Made by a program: the position numbers and the translations under genes. Shown here piece by piece: positions 57,201-64,000 of a stretch of DNA of 64,000 bases; the first letter of the stretch is position 1; each line of letters starts with the position of its first letter. This DNA is from Biomphalaria glabrata (taxonomy: Eukaryota > Mollusca > Gastropoda > Planorbidae). The stretch lies in the NCBI RefSeq assembly GCF_947242115.1, contig NC_074715.1:47440086-47504085 (forward strand). The letters are read 5' to 3'. Below the pieces are notes generated by a model, which ran no database searches, was not told the origin of the DNA, and worked only from the letters and a program-made list of their open reading frames with translations.

Positions 57201-58792
57201 AAAGTTCAATGAACCTCGCCCTGATCGGGCTTCTGTCACACTCATCTTAAAGTAGTAAAGTTTCCCTTTCAGGCCTTGCGATCTACAGGGCAGAAGATGT
57301 TTCTGTGGCCCACAGTTAACAGTAGTGTCATGTGGCCAGGGCAATGACCAACCACCTTTACTTTTCCCCAACTTATGTCAGGTACCCATTAGAGTTGGAT
57401 AGACTCAGGGGTGCCCTAAAAATCCCAAAATCACAGTCTTCATCAGGATTTGAACCTGAGACCCCTTGGCTTGGAAGCCAAGCATGTTACCACTCAGCCA
57501 CCACCACCCCACTCATCTTATCTTAAATGATACAGACGTTACTTCAAAAAAGAAGATGATTACATCCTACGCGTCATGCATTTAGTCATGCATATTAACC
57601 AATGACCAAAACTCCGCCAAGTCACTGATTTTCTTGGCTGGCTCAGGCAACCTATTCCATGCTCTAGTAGCGCTAGGGATTTTTAAAATCTTAAAAGGAG
57701 GAAGGGGAATTTTTATAAGATTCTCGAACAAGGGCCCACAAGTAGCTTGCTATGCAACTGCACTAATGAAGAAATTAGCAAAATTAGTTCTCCAGGTGTT
57801 GATTTCACAATGTAAACAATTTTATTTTTCATTATTTGTGTTGTGAAAAGGTATCAAGCATAACATTACTTATGTCTTTCTTAATTTTTTTTTGTTCAGG
57901 CACCAATAGATCAAAGAGAAGATGACCCCCAATATGAACTAAAGACACAAATCAAACATTTTTGTCAAATTCTTGATGGTTTCATATTTGTAGTGGATGC
58001 TTCAGAAACAAGAGACTCTGGTAATTATTATTATTCTATTATTATTAATTAAAATGAGATATTTAAGCCAAAATGGAAAAAAAAATATATTTAAAAAAAA
58101 TGAAATGCATTTTATACCTAAACGACAAGTTATACTGAAGTAATCAGCATTTCATTATTTTATTATGTAAATATTGTCCAATCTGGAAAGTTAAACATAA
58201 CAAATTATGACTACAAAAACTAAATTTCACTTACACATTTCAATTATAGTAGTTATATTTTAGCCATTTCAGAAATATATTAAAAAGAAGTCCTATCCAA
58301 TAATTTATCTAAATATTTTTCACTAATTTGTTAAAATTATTATCCAGTTGAGAGTGGGTGCTTTGAACTGATGGCAATGGTCAAGGAGCGCAAAATGGCT
58401 CACCACATTCCTGTTCTGATTTTATCATGTATTAAAGATGAAGTCAGCTCTCGTATTCCTGCAGTTGAAATAGCTGAACTTCTCAAGTTATCAACATTAT
58501 CTCAGCCTTGGCTAGTAAGTGCTTTTTGATTCAGAAACACAAATAAAACAAGATTTGTGTTGTGTGTATAAATGATTGACATTATCTGATGGGAAAGTAT
58601 ATAAATGTTAAAAAATTATAACGAGTTTAAATCAATATTTCATGGGAAAGTATATAAATTTTTTAAAAAAATCTACTTCAATTTACTTATAACTATTTTT
58701 CTGTGTGCCAGGTCATGGACTGTATTGCAGAGACACTCAACGCAGTGGACACAGGTGTTATGTGGTTGATAGACCAATCTCAGATTCATTAA
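54250..58792 (+). CDS. FBXO4: F-box only protein 4, 7 exons, 482 aa
   Basis: Substrate receptor of an SCF ubiquitin ligase. In vertebrates it recognises TRF1 through an atypical GTPase-like domain. Exons are 54250-54759, 55399-55610, 56227-56450, 56568-56701, 57900-58020, 58348-58514 and 58712-58792, all GT-AG and in frame (1449 nt). Residues 1-165 are S/T-rich and low in conservation. The F-box spans about 168-205 (CLPINLKYEIFSYLDARSLC, WSQLTCDDLLWR). The GTPase-like domain runs from about 277: VAMFGPGLEQST, DGVGGGMTLKM, LYSASKHERENRNAQQ, CQILDGFIFVVDA, VLILSC and the final PWLVMDCIAETL. These match human FBXO4 blocks in order. The N-terminus is longer than in human (about 390 aa in total), and the start at 54250 is the first in-frame ATG after an in-frame stop. 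Poly-A signal AATAAA at 58968-58973. Confidence 0.93.
57250..57509 (-). repeat. SINE family A in FBXO4 intron 4, with target duplication
   Basis: Full-length copy in reverse: tail 'agtagtaaagtttccctttc', body 'gtacccattagagttggata', box B reversed 'ggatttgaacc' and head 'ccactcagccaccacc'. It is flanked by a perfect 11 bp direct repeat CACTCATCTTA (57239-57249 and 57510-57520), proving retroposition into place. Confidence 0.92.
57521..57680 (-). repeat. Interspersed repeat ('gtaggatgtaatcatctt' family), reverse
   Basis: 'acagacgttacttcaaaaaa', 'gatgattacatcctacgcgt', 'catgcatattaaccaatgac', 'gccaagtcactgattttctt' and 'aacctattccatgctctagt' are the reverse of the blocks at 36480-36600 and 33608-33655. 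Together these define a family at least 140 bp long. Confidence 0.7.
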
Positions 58793-59496
58793 AATTAACA
58801 TAGTTAACCAATTTAGTCTCCCAGTCTTTGTATATTTTCTCATATTTGTTAAATTCTTAAGAAAATCAATGTATAAATATTTCATGTCACAATATCCAAT
58901 AGTTACAGTTACATTGTAGTTTTGAAGTAAACTAAGACTAAATGACTGCCATTTTACATTCTATTTTAATAAATCAATGCATACCAAGCATTTTAAAGCA
59001 CATCTCATCTATATTTAATGTCTTTACCAAGACAAACCAAAATCAGTTAATTTGTTATTAAATGAGATGTATAGAAGAAAATGCATTAAAAATGTATAAA
59101 GGCCTGATGAAAATTGTTTTAAAATAACATACAAAGGAAATGTTAAAGCTTCTGTATGATGAATTTTTAAATGTAATTTAAAAATACTTCTGTTGACTCT
59201 ACAATTCATGTGATATTTTTGTTTTTTTCTACCAAGACATGTATATACTTTATACAATTTATCTTTAGATTATTAAAAGTCATTGTACATATTCTATTAA
59301 TAATCTTTTATCGTATTTGAACTTGTGATGTCTCAATATTTAACTATCTCTGAATCGTACTTGTGTATGGGAAGTTCCCTATTGAGGTTCTCATACAGCA
59401 ACTAGAGATGATTTTAGAAGTTTCTTTTGCCAGTGTTCAATCTATATATATTATTCTCTTCTTCCCTCAACGGTTTAAATGAGAAGAAGAAGTAAA
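58793..59496. other. FBXO4 3' UTR and downstream flank
   Basis: AT-rich. An AATAAA at 58968 is the first good poly-A signal after the FBXO4 stop. Nothing else recognised. Confidence 0.6.
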
Positions 59497-59945
59497 GGAA
59501 AGATCACTCTCTTATTTCTGCATATAGTCCACGAGAAAACAAGGGGAGGGGGGGAGAACACAGTCACAAAATAGCAGGGCCGGACTGTTGTTACCAAGAA
59601 ATATCATTCTTTTTTTTTTATTTCTACCTCACGTTAAAAAAAAAGGGGAGAGGAAAGTAATCTACTCTGTAGTAACTATAGAGGTGAGCACGCTCAAGAG
59701 TTTGGACACCATGGAAAGATCACTCTTTTATTTTTGCAACTCGGACGGAGGGAGTTATCCTAGGTAATTTAAGAGGCGAAAAAAAAAGAGGGGGGGGAGG
59801 AGGAGTATTCATCCGTCACTAAATAGCAAGGCCAGACTTAACCATTGTAGAGCCTTATGCGAAACGGATTTCGCGGGGCCAAGTTTGGGTAGGGATAGGG
59901 ACAATAAGTGAAAATTAAGAGTTTGTATTAGAAAATAAATTAGTC
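59497..59945. repeat. Imperfect duplication ending in GGGCC-family repeat copy 2
   Basis: 'gaaagatcactctcttattt' (59498) recurs as 'gaaagatcactcttttattt' (59713). 'cacaaaatagcagggccgga' (59566) recurs as 'cactaaatagcaaggccaga' (59817). The two halves therefore share ordered blocks 215-255 bp apart, each with a G-run between. The second half continues into the sequence found at 18125-18262 ('atgcgaaacggatttcgcgg', 'gtattagaaaataaatta'). Confidence 0.7.
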
Positions 59946-59989
59946 TGCATTTTATTCATTCTTTACTACGTACAGAATTACTTTACGAG

Positions 59990-60070
59990 CAGGGCCGCCG
60001 CTACCTACTGTGCAATGTGTGCATTGCACGCAGGCGGCCGAAGTTAGGGGGCGGCCAAATCATTATTCCA
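59990..60070. repeat. GC-rich repeat edge with small hairpin
   Basis: 'gcagggccgccgctacctac' followed by the hairpin GTGCAATG-TGTG-CATTGCAC and 'aggcggccgaagttaggggg' stands out from AT-rich surroundings. It resembles one end of a DNA transposon (CAGGGCC...). The other end was not found. Confidence 0.5.
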
Positions 60071-61984
60071 AGGTTATTTTTTTTTAGTTTAATAACAAAA
60101 ATTACTTAAATAATTAAATAAATATTTTATATAAATTTTAATTATTCCATTATCCTTTAAAAACTAAATCTAGTAATTAAAAAGTCATTTTCACTTTTAT
60201 TTTAAATGGTTTTTACTTAAGCATGTCAAATCTCTGTATATTGTAAAAGTAGTTTTATTGTGTTTTTGTTCGCAAGAGTAGTCTGTTCAAGTTATTTAAA
60301 GTTTATTTATTAAAAATATAATAGCCTACATCGGTTCAGCTGTATTTTCTGTGTAGAGCCACAAGCCAACGAATGACTAACAAGGTGGAGTGTGGGCGGC
60401 AAAAACAAAGTTTATTTTCATTGTACTTATTAATTCACTTCTGAATATTATTATATGTACACACAGTTAAAACACCTTACGTAAAAGACATCCTTTCATC
60501 TTCTAATAAGACCTTGTCAAATGTAGACCATTTTCGCGAGAGGTGTGAAAACGTTTGAAGAAAATATTTCAAAACGTGTGATTCATCCTGATTTTCTTGT
60601 CTCGATGGTCGAATCTCTTCCGATCATAGCACCTTATTATATTGATGACTTTTGTGTGGAAAAAAAATGGTTTTAAAAAGATCACGCCCATTACAGAAGT
60701 CCGTGCTATATATGTACCTAGAATGTCCCTCGCACAATAGGCCTACTATTGACCAGGGCTGCCTCTTTATTATTAGACTTAATATGGCTTTAGACTTCCT
60801 TTTTTTACAAGGATGACTAGTGCGTTCTGAAAGAAAACACTTCAACTTTGGTGGCGTTTCAATTTTCTCTCTTCCTACTACAAGAACCAATTCGTTGTAG
60901 ACGCCAGGAGGAAGAATTTCTGAAAATGAAAACGCCGGAATACGCAGGGGCCCCGTTTGGAAGACTCCTTGCTGACTTTAGCGGAAACCCTCTACATCTT
61001 CAATTCTATCTCCATGAAAAACTTTTTATAATGCTTAAAAATTATATAGGCAACACTATTTCTGAAAAAAAAAAATCAACAAAAGACTCGTTTTGTGAAA
61101 TTTCCTCATGGAAATTTCGATTCTAAATAACATTGTATTATATTAATATAGGCTAAATGAAAAATAATTATGCATAAGTTTCTTTTCATTACCGGTACTT
61201 TCTTTAAAAAAAAAACCTCACTGTTGGAGCCTGCATCGATCCTCTAGATCCCCAGCTTCTAAGGAGGGCTCGAACAAAAATTTTGTCATGTAGGGGTCAC
61301 ACCAGGAAATTTTAGAAACACTTTCTTACAGCGTTTTATTTCAAATCAACTTGCACTTCGTATTATTTATGTTGTATTAATTCAAAAAAAATATTCAGCG
61401 CTGATTTGCTTAATTTTGTCCTGGTGGTGTGTTGGATAAATTTGAAGGCCTATGTCAGATGATTGTGGAGAAAATGAACATCTTTGATAATACAATCGTG
61501 ATGATCATTATAAAAAATTATGGAATGTTGAAAAAGATTCACCATCAATGGCTTTTGTATTTCAAGTCACTTTTAACCTTATGTTGAAATACATGAAAAT
61601 TTTCTGGGGTTTCGCCCAATTACTCAGGCAACTGGAGATGGACTTTGTGACACCAAAGAAGAAAAAAAAAACTGGAAATAAAACATCTAAGAGGGCATGC
61701 TGGATACGTCAATGGTGCAAATATAAAAGGAATGGTACAATGCAGGATGATAATTAAAAGAAAGAATCAAGAACTCAAAATAAAATGTGACCTATTTTAA
61801 AACAGAGAAATAAGTATTCAGAAACCTGTTTAACCCAGAATATATTTTGAAAGAAATACTGTTATTTATTTATAAGTAACATATACACACATACACACAC
61901 ATTTCTATCATGTTACATATGTTACAAAACATTTATTCAAATGTCAACAATATAAGTAAACTTTTTTTATTATTTTACAAAATA
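60071..61984. other. Non-coding stretch between FBXO4 and GTF2F1
   Basis: No supportable exon. Minus-strand AATAAA signals at about 61866 and 61930 suit GTF2F1 3' end formation. The open frames at 60848-61126 and 61548-61757 (plus) have no recognised content. Confidence 0.5.
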
Positions 61985-63967
61985 TTATTCTGGTTTTTTC
62001 AGTGACAAATACAATTTTTTGTTTATAGTCTTCTTCTCTGGGTTAATCTTCTTCAAAAGCTGGGCGATAACATGGGTTATCTTTTCATTTGTCATATTCA
62101 GCTTCTTTGACTTAAACTTCTGCAGAAGATCTTTGGTTGTCATGGGTTTCCTCATGAGATATCGTCTGATTGCATCTTCTGTTATTCCCTCACTGAAATA
62201 AAAAAAAAATGTTAGAACAATTTGTTATTTGGTTGGTAAATATACTTAATCTATCATATTTCTCTTGTAGTCTATATACTATTATTTGAACCTAAAATTT
62301 TAAATAGATAAAGTGCTTAATGATTTTAAGTATGTTGCTTCTAGTTAAATATGGCTTCTTTACTGCAGATATTTTTTTTCATTTATCTCTATTGGGAGTT
62401 GGAAATGAGAAATTGAAAAATAAATATTCAAGAAAAACAAATCCTATTTTTGGATGACTGCTTCTATACTATTCTATCTATGTCTAGAACTCTCCAGGTG
62501 TAATGAGCTCAGATCTGTTACTATCTAAATACACATTAACTTACTTATCATCAGTCTTGTGTTTTTTCAGAGACGGCGTCTTTCCGTCAGGTGTCTCGGC
62601 TCTCCTTTTTATTGCTAGAGAAAAAAAAACAATAGGCATCACTATTATTCAATAGAAACAGAAAATACAATTTGTTAAGAAGAAGAAGAAAGAGACCAGA
62701 CTTTTTCAAATTGAATTAAAAAACAGTGGAACTACTCATAAGTACAAAGTAACTCAAAAATATAGTGAGAAAATATGTTGCAGAAAAAAGATAAGAAATG
62801 TATGACTAACACTTATCCTTTAGCTTGTCTGGTGTTGGTATACGCTGCTCTGTCTTGGTTTCTGATGCTATAGTTAGAGATGACTCTAACTTATCTTTTT
62901 TGTCTTTTTTCTCTTTCTTGCCTCCCTGCTCAGAAAAGGTAAATTTTTAATCCTTTTAAACTCTTAATCAAGAAAAGATTGTATATAAAATCAAAAAGCA
63001 CGTAGATTGTTTAAAGATTACAATACTACAAATCAAACAGGGAGAACAAGACCAATGAATAATTTTTCATCTCAGACCCAGACACAACAGAATGAGACAA
63101 CACATGATCTGGAAGCTAAAAATATTATGAGTTCCAGACATGATAATGAGTGGTCTCAAACAGGCAAAAATGCTTTAAATAAATAAGAAAATGTAATGTA
63201 AACTTATAACTGGATCCACAAATATTAGAACAAATCTTTTTTTTTCCTTCTATGTCTCATACAATAAATCTGCAGAGTTCACTTTGTACTTCAAAGGCAA
63301 TGATTTTATAATGATCATTTTTCAACTACATTTGTGTCAGCTAGTCTACTAGTCAGACCAGAAAATAGTAATAGCTTGTTAATAATAAAAGTTACACTAC
63401 ACATATTAAGATTTAGATGCATACAAGGTAAATAAATGTACAGGGTAAACAAATATAAACAGGTAAACATTTCTTCCCTTGTCTGACAAATGTTCTGTTA
63501 GTAAAAAGTTTCCTATGATCCACATGGCTAATTACATTGACAGCTTTGACACTTCAGGATACTTAAGTATTCAATATATTGACTTACTTTGTGTCAAGGT
63601 AGATTATATCGACCAATATTACCTATGGTGGCTGAGTGGTAAAGCGCTTTGTTTCTGAACTGAGAGGTCCCGGGTTTGAATCCTGGTTAAGACTAGGCTT
63701 TTTAATTTCGGGATCTTTAGGGTGCCTCTGAGTCCACCCAGCTCTAATGGGTACCCCACATTAGTTGGGGGAAAGTAAAGGCGGTTGGTTGTTGTGCTGG
63801 CCACATGTCACCCTCGTTAACTGTGGGCCATAGAAACAGATGACAAGATCTGAATGGGGAAAGTTAACTTTACTTTAATATTACCTGTAAAAATATTGCA
63901 GAAGCAAGTTTGGCATCCTTCTCTATATCAGAATCATCTTCAGAACTGGAGCTACTACTATCATCTT
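61985..63967 (-). CDS. GTF2F1: TFIIF alpha subunit (RAP74), last four exons; gene continues past right edge
   Basis: General transcription factor that binds RNA polymerase II and, through its C-terminal winged helix, FCP1 and TFIIB. The visible exons are 63885-63967, 62811-62928 (or starting at 62925), 62545-62614 and 61985-62192, about 158 residues plus stop. They read DDSDIEKDAKLASAIF, a lysine-rich stretch GGKKEKKDKKDK, TPDGKTPSLKKHK, and the diagnostic winged helix ITEDAIRRYLMRKPMTTKDL, ... NMTNEKITHVIAQLLKKINP, EKKTINKKLYLSLKKPE. This mirrors human 'VTEDAVRRYLTRKPMTTKDLLKKF ... INDKMHFSLKE'. The 62811 donor is GT with T at position +3, the reading that keeps frame with the first acceptor of the next exon. 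A SINE sits directly against the 63885 donor. Confidence 0.94.
63065..63190 (+). mobile_element. LINE fragment in GTF2F1 intron
   Basis: 'cagacccagacacaacagaa', 'tgagacaacacatgatctgg' and 'aagctaaaaatatt' match the start of the LINE fragment at about 43060-43110 ('gacaacatatgtactggaag'). The remaining similarity fades quickly. Dead fragment. Confidence 0.55.
63625..63876 (+). repeat. SINE family A, young full-length copy in GTF2F1 intron
   Basis: Complete element with box A TGGCTGAGTGG and box B GGTTTGAATCC in the tRNA-like head, body 'ctctaatgggtaccccacat', 'gttgtgctggccacatgtca' and tail 'gttaactttacttt'. It is flanked by a perfect 10 bp target duplication AATATTACCT (63615-63624 and 63877-63886). 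The right copy spans the GTF2F1 exon/intron border. Confidence 0.93.
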
Positions 63968-64000
63968 CTGAAAAACAAATGTCACAACTTGTTTTTAATC

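Overview
This window is animal nuclear DNA. It is AT-rich, its genes have many introns with GT-AG borders, and interspersed repeats are abundant. The encoded proteins are conserved animal housekeeping proteins. Two tRNA-derived SINE families, several worn LINE 3' ends, short hAT-like elements, and dense TCTAGA/AGATCT low-complexity DNA together suggest a mollusc, most likely a pulmonate gastropod. That assignment is inferred from repeat style, not from a marker gene.

The left part (1-28.3 kb) is gene-poor. It holds tandem repeats (843-1112, 4628-4775, 19959-20045), microsatellites, SINE copies, LINE 3' fragments, a 1.6 kb inverted-repeat DNA element (9624-11221), a 419 bp hAT-like MITE (15179-15597) and a tRNA-Glu-like gene (21915-21986). 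The only likely protein-coding segment is an unrecognised coiled-coil-like reading frame on the minus strand at 14519-14938.

The right part (28.8-64 kb) is gene-dense, and five genes were traced with frame-consistent exons. On the minus strand are PIGB (GPI mannosyltransferase 3, 10 exons, 28811-36149), CDC20 (APC/C activator, 10 coding exons, 38766-45644) and RPL37 (4 exons, 49896-53967). On the plus strand is FBXO4 (F-box protein, 7 exons, 54250-58792), divergent from RPL37 across a 282 bp shared promoter. GTF2F1 (TFIIF alpha, minus strand, 61985 to beyond the right edge) is present as its last four exons. The genes are not functionally linked. They cover GPI-anchor synthesis, mitotic exit, translation, ubiquitin ligation and transcription initiation. 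The introns carry SINEs, LINE fragments and a 1455 bp non-autonomous DNA element (RPL37 intron 2).

No wholly new system was found. The most interesting points are a SINE whose target-site duplication copied a GTF2F1 splice donor, a candidate CCAAT/CHR cell-cycle promoter for CDC20, a probable GC-AG intron and a roughly 140-residue hydrophilic insert in PIGB, a uORF overlapping the FBXO4 start, two transposon-like elements with clean target duplications, and a 33 bp exact copy of PIGB coding sequence in the neighbouring intergenic DNA. No retrovirus or LTR element was recognised.
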